Origin: Pohlia nutans
Lineage: Eukaryota > Streptophyta > Bryopsida > Bryales > Mniaceae
Direction: 5' to 3'
Assembly: GCA_022496805.1 (NCBI GenBank)
Contig: CM040088.1
Coordinates: 3,162,001 to 3,226,000 of the forward strand
DNA: 64,000 nt
Part shown: piece after piece, positions 12,421-22,476 of the stretch
Layout of the letters: every line of letters begins with the position of its first letter
Position numbering within the stretch: position 1 is the first letter of the stretch
Notes under the pieces: model-generated
Seen by the model: the letters and a program-made list of their open reading frames with translations, nothing else
Told to the model about the DNA's origin: nothing
The model's database searches: none
Translations under genes and position numbers: made by a program

Positions 12421-14840
12421 TTCATGAAGATACCTAATAAATGTCCTGCAACCAACGTCATAAATAGTGCCTGTGCTACCTGTCAGAGAACGGGCGCAGG
12501 CATGTCATAGGGAGTCGCTCTAACCATCTCGTCACTATGTGACAAAGTGACAATAATTTGCATATATCTGTCATTTTTGACAACTTTAAAAGGGCCCACC
12601 ATTGAATTGAGTACAAGAATCACCATATGAGTTTGATATCCAATAGTAAAGAATCATCAAAACAACATGAGTTGATTGAGTAAGAAGGAATGAAGGTAGG
12701 ACGACCTAAAGCCAAACACCTATTGTAGGTTGGTAGCACTTTAGGCCAAAATTAATTGCTAAAACTCATGCCCATTCTTTTAGAAATTCTAGAACATACT
12801 TGCCCAAATAAACAATAATTAAATTTGAAAATGCCCAAATCATAAAAATGTATAGAAAGTTCTTACTTTATAAACTGCCTCCAAACCATAGAGCCTGGAG
12901 TTACTATAAACAAATTAAACAAATTAGACAAATAAGACAAATTAAGGAATGAAAGAAGACGGCCATCAGCCGCAAATAAAGAATGAAAGTTTTTAGGTGA
13001 ATGCCATTATCATATTTAAGATTTAAAATATGAAGTGCACAATTTTATATGTTAAATTTGAAAATGCACAAATGTAGGAAATCCTTTTTTTCTTTTTCTT
13101 TTTCTTTTTCCCTAACAAATTTTTGCAACTTTTATTAATTATTGGACATTGAGGTGCCCAAGGTGCTACCAACCTACAGGTTTAACCAAAAACATGTCCT
13201 AAAAATCCTCGAAAAAAAATAGATAACTAATGCAAAATGTACAAATCTAAGATATCAAATCAGGGCACGGATTCAGAACATATACATACCAATTGATCTT
13301 TGAACTCTCATAATTTTTTCAAACACTACTCAAATGGAATAATTCCACTTGATTCATGTTCCCACTGAAATTCCTTACTTCCTTTGAAAATTTCAGCCGG
13401 CTTTGGAGACTGCTACCAAAATTCTATCGGTTACAAAGGATACAACCTTGTAGGCTGTAAGGTGCTCATCATCTGGATGCCTCTGCCACATAACGTTCTT
13501 CATACCTTGTTGGACCACACCCTTTAAACTGTAGCAGCACTGTAGAGAAACTACTAATAAAATAATTCAACTCTCCAACCCTCTTTGCTTGGCCCAGCTG
13601 AAGTTAGAGAAAATTCTTTTCGATTCCTCCGATCCCTTGACAAATGCCTGCCAGACTCGGAGGTGAATAGTAGGAGGGCTGAAGAATGTTATGCAGTACA
13701 AGCGATGTATGGGGAGATCTGACAGTTAGTGTAAAATCAGCCGAATGAAATTGCCAAATTACTGGTTGAAACTCATAGTTTTAAGCTAAAATCCAAATAA
13801 ATTTTGTGATACCCCAATGCTATCTAAGTGACACGTAAGTAATAAGCAGATGGGTTATTGTCTAAAACCGGTTGCTTATTGGATTTTAGCTGGTTCCGTT
13901 GGAAAACTCCCCGTTCAGTGAGTGCAAGTGAGGAGAGCCCTAACTTCGTTAACTGAAGAGAATGGGAGCCCTGGGAACAACCAGGGAACCACCGTCGAGG
14001 CGCCACATCCCGTGCCGGACGCCGCGCAAGGCCGCCGACTGACGCTCGATTACTGAGCCCGTGCCAATTCTCACGAAGCCCAGCCACTCACACCTTTCGA
14101 TTCGCCTGCCAATTCTCAGGCGTTTTGAAAGTGTCCTACACTACTCACTTTCTCAAGCTAGCTTCGATTCTTGAATGTCCCGTGCAAAGATTCAAAGATC
14201 AACTGGTATATATATGTGTTCTAAATCCATGCCCATATATATTCACAAAGCTCGCCTCTGTCTGTCTGCTGCTAGCTCCAGTATCTCACTTCTGCACATA
14301 TTTACTTACGTTGTGCATCTCTATCGATACATGCATACCTGTATCGCGGCGAACGTTCAATTCCTGATTGCAAGGTCGACGTACCTCATGTCTCGTCACC
14401 ACCAGTTTAGTTATTATTCTTTAGTGCATGAGAAGGTATATCCAATTAACTTCCTGGTTTCTTTTTCGATTGAGTGGTTGCACTGCACGTAGTTATCGAG
14501 ATTCCTGATCCAATATTAGACATATGCCAAGAAGAGTTTTTCAACTTTATAATCGCTAGTCGCTGTTCTCTCACCCTCTGAATAGTGTGCTGTCCTAGAG
14601 ATTCATAAGTTAGAGATAAGTTCTGAATTCGCTGATCGAAAACTTCACTAGTAGAGGTGTATTTTGTATATGCTGAGGGGTAACAGATTTAGTTTCCTAC
14701 AGGTGAATCAGAAGACTGTCAGTTGCCTTGCTGGAAGGAGGCCTCAAGCGAGTGCATGATTGTGGAAGACTATTTGAATCAAGCTTGTGTAATATATTGG
14801 ACTCGGACTGAATGCATTGGTTCCAGTTAGTTACCATAAA
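12421..14840. other. Intergenic, with a short inverted-repeat pair
   Basis: GTAGGTTGGTAGCACTTTAGG (about 12725) has a near-exact inverted partner near 13156-13183, about 470 bp away, possibly the ends of a small element. A GC-richer patch at 13,860-14,100 has an open minus frame but no known domain. 14,110-14,847 probably includes the hemoglobin promoter and 5' UTR. No other gene is supported. Confidence 0.35.
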
Positions 14841-14847
14841 TACCAAA

Positions 14848-16376
14848 ATGCAGGCGTTGCAGAGACAAGCGTCATGCATGAGTGGGGTGAGGCAGGATGA
14901 TGCCGTAGCCATTGACGATGTCAATTTATACGAGAGGCTTGGTTTTGACACATTTGTGCAGCTGTCCACTAATTTCTACAACAAGTAAGCAACTAATTTG
15001 AATAACCAAGTCCTCCTTCATAGTGCCGAATTCATCGGATTGCGTTGCGCTTGTTTCTTTATATCTTCTCATGTACGTTTTCAGTGGTAATTAAGTAATA
15101 TATAGTTATGTAGTTGAGAAATTAAGCTAATGCGTACTGACATGCTCTACGTACTTGGGGTGCATGCAGTGTGTACAGTGACGAGCAGCAATGGTTTCGA
15201 AGCATATTTGCAAATGCCACCAAGGACGATGCCATCCAGAACCAGTATGAGTTCTTCATTCAGAGGATGGGAGGCCCCCCTTTATATGCTCAGAGAAAAG
15301 GCCACACCGCTCTCATTGCACGCCATGGGCCGTATCCCATCACCGAGAGAGCAGCCGCTCGCTGGTTGTATCACATGAAATCGGCTCTGGACCAAACCTC
15401 CGACATCGACTTTGACTCCAACACCCGCATGTTCAACTTCTTCAAGTACGTGATCAATCGACACAGTTAGCGAAAAACTTGATTCCCCCTCCTGAAATTA
15501 AACTCCACTTTGAAAGCTAATTAATAGTAACTTTCAAAATATATATATTCTTTTGTAGGATATGGTTTCTTCTTTCTCTCGGTACAGTTTGATACGTACT
15601 TAGCTTAAAGCTCTTATTTCAACTCTAAAAGATATGAAAGCAACCACTTTCCGCCAAAAACAACATTGGGACGTTAAAATACACACTAGTAGGAAAGGTG
15701 GCACTGGCACGGGAGATGCCGGGGCAAGTGGTGCCCAATTCCACGCATGCATAGTGATTTTGCTTGGGCATCTCCATGGGGAGTGCCACCTTTTCTCAAA
15801 CATAGGTCATAGGAGTATATATGAGACTGGGATTTTTTTTAAGCTTATTAAATTTAATGCACTCTTTTTTAATTACTTTGGATCAATCATCATGAAAGTA
15901 CGGTTTATTAATATTGCAGAGTACTGGTAACATAAGATTGTTTATGAGTTAATTGTGCCAAGATGGAATGATCATAAGGTTCTTAAGCCCTTTGTAGATC
16001 ACACCCCTTCCTTCATGTGGTACTGAGCATGGCGAGCCTTATAATATTGTAAAAATAAAATAACTATGCTCACCCAAACCTTGCTCACCCGCTCTTAAGG
16101 TCAAGATCTTTGATAGAATTAATCCCTTATTCTCGAATATTGGATGCTATTCCCTCGCATAACATGGCCTGATTCGAAGGTGAGCAGTGCATGGGGCCAT
16201 GGGCTGAAGAACCTTATGACAGTAAAGATGAATTCAGAGTTGTTAAATTCTTCTTGTTGTTGATACATGTGCACAGGCATACGGCGTTCTTTTTGGTGGC
16301 AGGGAAAGAGCTGACCAATCATCATCGGCTAGTGGGCAACTATGGCGTGGGTGGCAAGCACATGGGACGTGCTTAG
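14848..16376 (+). CDS. GLB3: Truncated (2/2) hemoglobin, group II plant type
   Basis: Three exons, 14848-14984, 15170-15445 and 16277-16376, join to 513 nt (170 residues plus stop), close to the length of plant GLB3. Both introns have GT-AG ends (GTAAGC/GCAG and GTACGT/ACAG), and both split a codon after its second base. The protein starts MQALQRQAS and contains [49 protein letters not shown] and [15 protein letters not shown], all hallmarks of plant 2/2 hemoglobins. The His in ARHGPYPI corresponds to the proximal haem ligand (F8), the Trp in RWLYHM to G8, and the FY before VYSD to the B10 region. The family binds O2, CO and NO, and NO scavenging is proposed. The C-terminal tail ([12 protein letters not shown]) differs from the Cys/His-rich tail of Arabidopsis. 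The start fits because the first residues align with the family. No truncation is visible. Confidence 0.93.
15684..15795. mobile_element. CACTA-like hairpin MITE in hemoglobin intron 2
   Basis: It begins CACTAGTAGGAAAGGTGGCA, resembling ends of plant CACTA elements. AAAGGTGGCACT and GGAGATGCC on the left are mirrored on the right by GGCATCTCC and AGTGCCACCTTTT, giving a hairpin of about 110 bp. The right end lacks the expected TACTAGTG terminus, so it is incomplete or a related foldback. It lies in the long second intron and should be removed by splicing. Confidence 0.5.
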
Positions 16377-17020
16377 AATTATTTGTGTACAAAAACCATT
16401 GTACCATTCATTAATCTTAGACCTACCAATCTATTTCTTCCAGGTTAGTTAATTCTGTACTTATATAGGCGAGCTTGCAGGTCTTTCAAATATAGCTGAA
16501 TTGTGCATTTAAAAGCTAGGCATGTCCAATAGCAGATTCAATGATTCTGGAAATGATGCATTCACTCTCGAGATTAACAGGTATGTATATTTGACTCTTT
16601 AATGAATTATAAGACGATTCGTTACAATTGAAACATTGATGCACCTGCCAAGAGGCCCAGGAGTACATATGAGGCTAATATATACTAGGACAAATTTTTC
16701 CATGTACATGAGATGGATTATATGAGCAAATTCATGTTAGTGGTCATACACAGTTTTGACAACATCCCAATGTGGATCCGAGCATCATTCTAAGTTTCTT
16801 GCCCAACTTGTGATTATTTAGGAATATCAATAATCTATTCATTTTTCCTCTTTTACTATGTCAGTCCAGTTGCTCTGGTCTCTTCTGCAAGTATGCTTCC
16901 CCATGGACTCGCTTGTGTGTGGAATCGCTTTCAAGAGGGCAACTTCCTATGTCCATACCTCTCACTAGCAAACACCCTGTTGCAATGCACCAACATCGCA
17001 TTGGGAACACAAAAGGAGCA
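16377..17020. other. Hemoglobin 3' flank, no gene seen
   Basis: Contains the presumed 3' UTR of the hemoglobin gene and then AT-rich DNA. I see no further exon or domain. Confidence 0.4.
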
Positions 17021-17190
17021 TGGGAACTTCGGGAACATAAAGAGAACGTGGGAACATTAGGAAACATGATGGGAACATTAGGGAACATTAAGGAACGTTG
17101 GGGAACATGAAGGGGACGCTAGGGAATGTGATGCAAAGCTTTCGGGGACATCATGGGAACTGTGGAGAACGATTTGAGAACATGATGAAA
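17020..17190. repeat. Degenerate GGGAACATTAGG minisatellite
   Basis: About a dozen irregular units of the form GGGAACNTNAGGGAACATGATG occur in tandem, with unit lengths from about 10 to 13 bp. The frames through it carry degenerate repeats in both directions and are not genes. Confidence 0.75.
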
Positions 17191-18350
17191 AATTGGATGA
17201 AAGACATGGATGATTTCGTGACATGGTATCATGACGCATACCAAGCAAGGTCGTGACATGGTATCGTGACGCTATGTACTTAATATAAGAGATGAGGCTA
17301 ATCGAAAGAGTTATTGAGGATGAATTCTTAGACCATTGGCGCAAAACGATATTTTTTTTCGGGACGATGAAGCTATTTACATCCATGAACCCAAATTATG
17401 GATGAAACATCATCTATTCATCTAAACGTACATACACTCATTCAATATTTAACAATATCATCTTACTTTGAAAAAAATCGGATGGTTTTTTGCAATTTCA
17501 TATCCTAAGTTCAATGGTGAATATTTAACAAATTATTGCTTTTCATTCCTTCCAAAATTGCGACATTGTAATATATAGAAACTCATCAATGAAACCTCCT
17601 CTTTGATTTGCAAAGCTAGACACAATACTCCCTTGTCCAAAATGCCCCCAATTCTAACAAATTCATAATAAGTGTTGGTTATCCTCTAAGTGGTTGAACA
17701 ACCATAAAATGGTCGTTGCCTTTTTTTACGAGCTGCTTAAGATGAAAAATATATTTTAATAAAATCAAATCAAATAGGAAATCAAATCTACTTACCAACC
17801 CAAATTGAATCATGTCAATTCGAGTTAAACTCCATCGAGGAGAATTTTTCAAAGACGAAGACCTCAATATTGCCCTAGTGTTATAAAATTTACTATTTCG
17901 GGAAACTAATGCTATTCTCTCCTTTGGAAAAAATTTCTTTTTTGAATTTTAGAATAGAATGTCTAGTTTTAACCAATCATACCAAATTTCAAATTCTAAA
18001 ATTGAAATTTGTAATTTTGGTGGATATCAAATGATAAATGCTTCTAAATTCATTAAATGAGTATCTAAATTTTTTTTTGAATGTTTGACCGTACAGATAA
18101 TTACTGAACATCATGCTTCTCATTTTCTCTTTTAGACCAAACTTCATCAAAGTTGTAGAAGTAACATTTTAGAATACATCTAGATTCTGCCCTTAATCCC
18201 TCTGTCATTTAGGGGTTATAGTGCACATAGCTCTGTGTATCACCCTGAAAAACGGAATGGAATGAAAGAAACTCATACCTTCAAGTTCTAATTCATCACG
18301 TATACCTGGCATCTCAACGATGTCAAAGGGAAAATTCATCACGATAATTC
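17191..18350. other. AT-rich intergenic
   Basis: No domain, exon chain or obvious repeat seen. Confidence 0.35.
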
Positions 18351-18351
18351 A

Positions 18352-18502
18352 TATAGATAGATAGATAGAAACTCCGACCTTTTTTCAAGGCCGGCGTGAA
18401 TAAAGTGTTTGTTCGTAATGTTAATGACCCAGTGCCCACCGGACAAAGGGCCATTGGAACAAAACTACTCTCCTCCGCCGAGAATAGACACTTTAGTGAT
18501 AC
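18352..18502. repeat. Dispersed (GATA)n-tailed repeat, copy 1
   Basis: A run of ATAGATAGATAG is followed by GAAACTCCG, GGCCGGCGTGAATAAAGTGT, GTTCGTAATG, CGGACAAA, AAAACTACTCTCC and AATAGACACTTT. The same ordered blocks recur at 53.99-54.14 kb in the same orientation. On the minus strand the unit ends in a (CTAT)n tail, as retroposed SINEs or 5'-truncated LINE tails do. No RNA polymerase III boxes are clear. Confidence 0.6.
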
Positions 18503-18862
18503 GATAATTCACATCCTCTATTAGTGTACTTATTAGTGGGCATCAAAGTGGTTGTTCATTACGAGTGTTTGAATGTGAGGTAGCTAACTTAATGGGAACA
18601 CAAGAACTTGATCTGACAAATAATAGAAGTCTTGCTACTTTGAAACTCTATCAAAAGACAAACCAAAGCCCCAAACATGCTAACATCGGAAAAGTTGGGC
18701 CAGACTATTTTCGTGTCATTTTAACACCAAAGGCCGCATACAGGTCATTTTAGTGTTATTTTATCCATACTAGGTTGGTATGGAGGTTGGCACCAAATTA
18801 TCTTAATTGCATTTCAGTGCACCATCATGGCACCATGTTCATATGCCTTGAAGTTCCTGATG
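18503..18862. other. Intergenic
   Basis: A short plus frame (18565-18753) has no recognisable domain. Nothing else seen. Confidence 0.3.
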
Positions 18863-18998
18863 AAGGTAGAAGCACCTAATTGTGACACTCACCTAATTGT
18901 GACAGATTTTAGGAATGGTATTCATTTCATAACACTTTTCTACGTGAGTCATAGATCACGGATTTCAAGATAATGTCATAATTAGGTGCTTCTACCTT
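18863..18998. mobile_element. 136-bp MITE with 25-bp TIRs
   Basis: AAGGTAGAAGCACCTAATTG at the left end is matched by CAATTAGG-type sequence ending CTTCTACCTT at the right (one or two mismatches). A second internal CACCTAATTGTGACA follows the left TIR. There is no coding capacity. The target duplication is not clear. Confidence 0.65.
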
Positions 18999-19037
18999 AC
19001 TTATGTTGATTCCAAAGGAGAAGCTGATTTGCCTTAA

Positions 19038-19611
19038 CCCCTAAACGTACCAGGGTGTCCTTGGAATTGACAATTTGAGAAAAATCATCGTAAAGTACTA
19101 TTCAGAAGAATATTTTAGAATTAATATGCAGATGAAAGTTCTAGATTTTGAATTTTAGATTCCATTGGTACAGTACGATTCACTGATACTATCACCAATA
19201 TTTAATTATAAAATTTGAAAGTTAAAATTAAAAACTCCTTCTAAATTCAATTACAAACAAAATTTTAATATTTTTTGAGTAAAATTTGTTGGAATGAATT
19301 TGAAATGAGATACTCTTAAACATGGTGATTTTTTGAAATTTGTGTTAAATCTATGACCTCATTTTTGCAAGGCCACTTTTGAACTACAGTCAATGCAATT
19401 TTGGCTTGATCAACGACTTGACATAATTTTACATTTTTAATTTTAGAAAAATATGTACTCAAGTATGACTAAATCCAACCATTAAATAGGACGACAATTT
19501 GATGAAGTATCTCCAAAAATTTAGATGACTTTCATCCAAGCATTGATGAGAACGTAGTGAACATTTGAATTTGTTAGTCATATTGTTTCTGAACGCTGTG
19601 ACGTTTAGGGG
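19038..19611. mobile_element. TTAA-flanked MITE (piggyBac-like), copy 1
   Basis: The left end is TTAA followed by CCCCTAAACGT, and the right end is ACGTTTAGGGG followed by TTAA. The interior shares CTATCACCAATA, AAATTTGAAA and AAAATTTGTTG blocks with copy 2. TTAA duplication and TIRs beginning CCC are the diagnostic of piggyBac transposons. No transposase is present, so the assignment is by ends only. Confidence 0.55.
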
Positions 19612-19615
19612 TTAA

Positions 19616-20184
19616 CCCCTAAACGTCCTCACCCCTCTCCAAATTCGGTAGCTTTGCAAAGATGCATCATAAAATGCAGTCCAAAGGGATATTTTGAACT
19701 TGATGTATGAATAAAAGTTGTTCATCAGAAATTTTAGATTCTATTCATACACTTAAATTTGCGATTGCTATCACCAATAATTTTGTGTAAAATTTGAAAC
19801 TTGAAATTGAAAATTCTTTTGTTATTTGATTACGAATAAGATATTGACAATTTGTACATGAAATTTGTTGTGATTGGTTAAAATGTAATATCTTAAATGT
19901 AGTGATTTTTGGAGATTTTTTGGTTGCTTCATTTTATGAGTTGACTTTCTTAACATCACTTTTACATTGAAATCTTCGAAATTTTGGGTGAATCACTACA
20001 ACATGAAATGAGGCATAAAATTTTCACAAATCATCCCCTTTCTAATTGGATCACTCATGCACAAAGCTAACTTCCCAAAAAATCTATAGTAAAACATCCA
20101 CGCTGCAAAAAGTCAATGATGGATGAGAAAAGTGTGTTTGATTCTATACATCCTCCACTTTCTGGACGGTTGGACGTTTAGGGG
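19616..20184. mobile_element. TTAA-flanked MITE (piggyBac-like), copy 2
   Basis: Starts CCCCTAAACGTCC immediately after the TTAA at 19612-19615 that also ends copy 1, and ends GGACGTTTAGGGG before TTAA at 20185-20188. The two copies are in the same orientation and share one TTAA. The interior is homologous to copy 1 but diverged by roughly a third by eye. Confidence 0.55.
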
Positions 20185-20189
20185 TTAAA

Positions 20190-21000
20190 TATTGTATCAC
20201 TAATCATCCATGCAAAAGGCTCGTGAATGGTTGAGAGATTAGATGATTACTGATTGATTCCCATTCACAATGCAAAAACCTACTCACGACTAGGACAATG
20301 GCATTCACCAGAAGACACTAAGTCTAGGATCACATGTTATAATCAGTGTATGGTCCTAGTAGTGAGAAACGAAAATTTTGGGGTCATAGTGTCACGACGT
20401 ACAATTTTGGGCTCATCAGATGCGAATTCTCTCATTCAAAATTAAATTTTTTCATTTAATTTAATTTGGTGCCACGGGACCCTTTGGAGGGGTGCCACGT
20501 GTCAAAAAAGATTTAAGCCACGAATGAAATCCAACTCAAATTTCAAATCCACCTGACATGCCAATTAGGTTGCAAAACTAAGTTGCAGAATTAGCAAAAT
20601 GGTTCAAATGCTATCTTTCCACAATAGCAGCCACACTGGACTCAAGGCCATTTCAGCTGAATTTGAGCTCCAATGTGACATCACTTGGAATCGGCCCTCA
20701 GACAGGCAGTACATCATCTGCAACAATGCTTTCACTTTACATGTAACAACGATTATGTGATGGTAGTACCAAATAATCCATACACATAACTACAGGTGGG
20801 TAGGAGCTGCACATTTGCATTCAACTCTTGCATCTCAGAACACTATATTTGACAGCGAAACTCATCCACCAGAAATTAATTAACTCTCAAGCACAGCACT
20901 TCATGCAGGCTGAAGAATTCTCCCATTTCAGAGACTATGAAAAATTTCTGTATGACAGTAGATGGACAATTTTGTCCAAAGCAATTCACAAAGCCAATTC
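20190..21000. other. Intergenic, includes a 27-bp repeat seen again at 22.07 kb
   Basis: GTGAGAAACGAAAATTTTGG with GGTCATAGTG at about 20358-20391 recurs in permuted order at 22068-22101, bracketing the BolA/YUCCA segment. No gene is seen in the rest, which may contain the 3' UTR of the BolA gene. Confidence 0.35.
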
Positions 21001-21010
21001 TACAATAATT

Positions 21011-21382
21011 CTAGGGTTTGTCAAAAACCTCAGCGGGGGTTTTGGTGATGAGGGAGAGAGCGTGCAAACCGTTCTGAAGCTCCTCCTGCAGCAATCCGTA
21101 GATGAGGCGATGGCGTTTCACGAGGCTCAATCCCTGAAAGCCCTCGGAGACCACCTTCACATTGAAATGCGTCTCAGGGGACCCCCTCGGCGCGCCAGCA
21201 TGACCAGCATGTTGATGGGAAACGTCCTCCACAATCAATTCCACGGGCCTCAATTGCTCCGAAAGCTTCCTCGCAATCGAATCCTTCACAGTCGTGGGCT
21301 CCGTCAGTTCCCCTGCATCATTCGATTTCGTTTCCACAACCTCGGGCTCCGTCGCTGCGAACGACGAGAGAAGGCCTGGCAC
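21011..21382 (-). CDS. BOLA1: BolA family protein (BolA1-like), N-terminus rearranged
   Basis: The minus-strand frame encodes a near-complete BolA domain: [72 protein letters not shown], ending FDKP. HxxxxHAG and the tHF...F.g.s.v.RHrliy pattern define the family. Plant BolA proteins partner monothiol glutaredoxins in Fe-S cluster handling in plastids and mitochondria. No ATG opens the frame. It starts only at a GTG inside DNA that in another frame is a YUCCA fragment, with a stop just upstream. The organelle-targeting N-terminus must therefore come from an upstream exon (a GTGAGT donor exists near 21,566-21,571) or has been lost. It could be a functional spliced gene or a captured gene fragment. 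Confidence 0.75.
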   Translation of the reverse strand: MPGLLSSFAATEPEVVETKSNDAGELTEPTTVKDSIARKLSEQLRPVELIVEDVSHQHAGHAGAPRGSPETHFNVKVVSEGFQGLSLVKRHRLIYGLLQEELQNGLHALSLITKTPAEVFDKP

Positions 21383-21457
21383 CGAAGTTCACCAAATCGA
21401 GCGCAATTTCCATACCCGTATTACCACAGCCCACAACAAGCACGTTCTTGCCTTGAG
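21355..21457 (-). pseudogene. YUCCA flavin monooxygenase fragment (NADP-binding motif)
   Basis: About 33 codons on the minus strand read [20 protein letters not shown] then [13 protein letters not shown]. This is the second Rossmann motif (GxGNxGME) of YUCCA auxin-biosynthesis monooxygenases, where the family reads [20 protein letters not shown]. Stops lie in frame upstream and no other YUCCA part is visible, so it is a fragment. Its 3' end overlaps the first codons of the BolA frame in a different phase. Confidence 0.8.
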
Positions 21458-21562
21458 CGGTGCCGCACTGCCATCGTCATCTCCCACTCCGGGGAGCTTC
21501 TCCGCACTCTGACCCGCGCTCTCCTCTTAATTTCCTCTTCCTGCGCTTGCTTCTCCTAGCAC

Positions 21563-21870
21563 TCACCCCAGGGTGATCAAAAACGAAAATCTCGAAACCC
21601 TAAAACCTGCCAGAGCTTCTGTAAACCTCGACCTCCGCCTGCTTACGGTCTCCTCCGCCCTCCGATCGCCTCCGACCTCCGCCTGCTTACGGTCTCCTCT
21701 GCAAATTCTCCATTCTGCAATCCTCGAACTCTCGACTCACCCCAGGGTGATCAAAAACGAAAATCTCGAAACCCTAAAACCTGCCAGAGCTTCTCTAAAC
21801 CTCGACCTCCGCCTGCTTACGGTCTCCTCTGCAAATTCTCCATTCTGCAATCCTCGAACTCTCGACTCCC
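21563..21870. repeat. Tandem duplication of a 125-170 bp unit
   Basis: The block from CACCCCAGGGTGATCAAAAA through CTGCTTACGGTCTCCTC and CAAATTCTCCATTCTGCAAT appears twice (about 21563-21735 and 21736-21866). The first copy has a 45-bp internal duplication of its own. On the minus strand each copy ends in CTGGGGTGAG, a splice-donor-like site. It probably represents the duplicated 5' exon/UTR of the BolA locus. Confidence 0.7.
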
Positions 21871-22103
21871 CTGCGAACAGAGAGAAGTGAGAGAGAGAAG
21901 TGAGAGAAGTGAGAGAAGAGAGTCCCATCAGGCTGAGAGCAACGAGTCCCATCAGCCCCGTCATACACCGCCCCGTCAGCGCCCCGTCATACCCCTCAGT
22001 GTACGACCCCGTGTTTTTTTTCTTTTTAAATTCAGGGGCCCCGTGTTTTCCGGCCACCACCAATTCTGAGTTTTGGGGTCATAGTGAGAAACGAAAATTT
22101 TAA

Positions 22104-22476
22104 CTATCAATAACTTTAGGAGTGCTTTGGACCAACCACAAGTGAATCATTCTCCATAGCTAAATTCTCATCTTGAGAACTACTATTGCTTCTGATAAAA
22201 TGTAGCAAAAGAGCCTGGTACGGTAGTCTTAATTTACTACAAGGAGTGTGTATTTTACATTGATCAAAACTGTCACGCAGTAACTGAACTACTCTTCTGG
22301 CATTCCTATACATACTTAATCCTCATTACAGCGTTAAGGCAAAGCACCCTATTTGAGCCACTTTGTGAACAATATGTATCAGTATCTTACATTCAAAATT
22401 CTGATATGTACAGTATTAGTACGTAGTGGCACAACTAGGGTGGCATACCTCCTATACATATATCCTGGTTCCTCCT
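22104..22476. other. Intergenic / 3' UTR of the giant gene
   Basis: No gene. It lies just downstream of the giant minus-strand gene's stop and likely includes its 3' UTR. Confidence 0.35.

Noticed and set aside
13824..14087. Minus-strand 87-codon frame near a GC-rich patch
   Set aside because: No ATG-supported family match; composition resembles a UTR or repeat.
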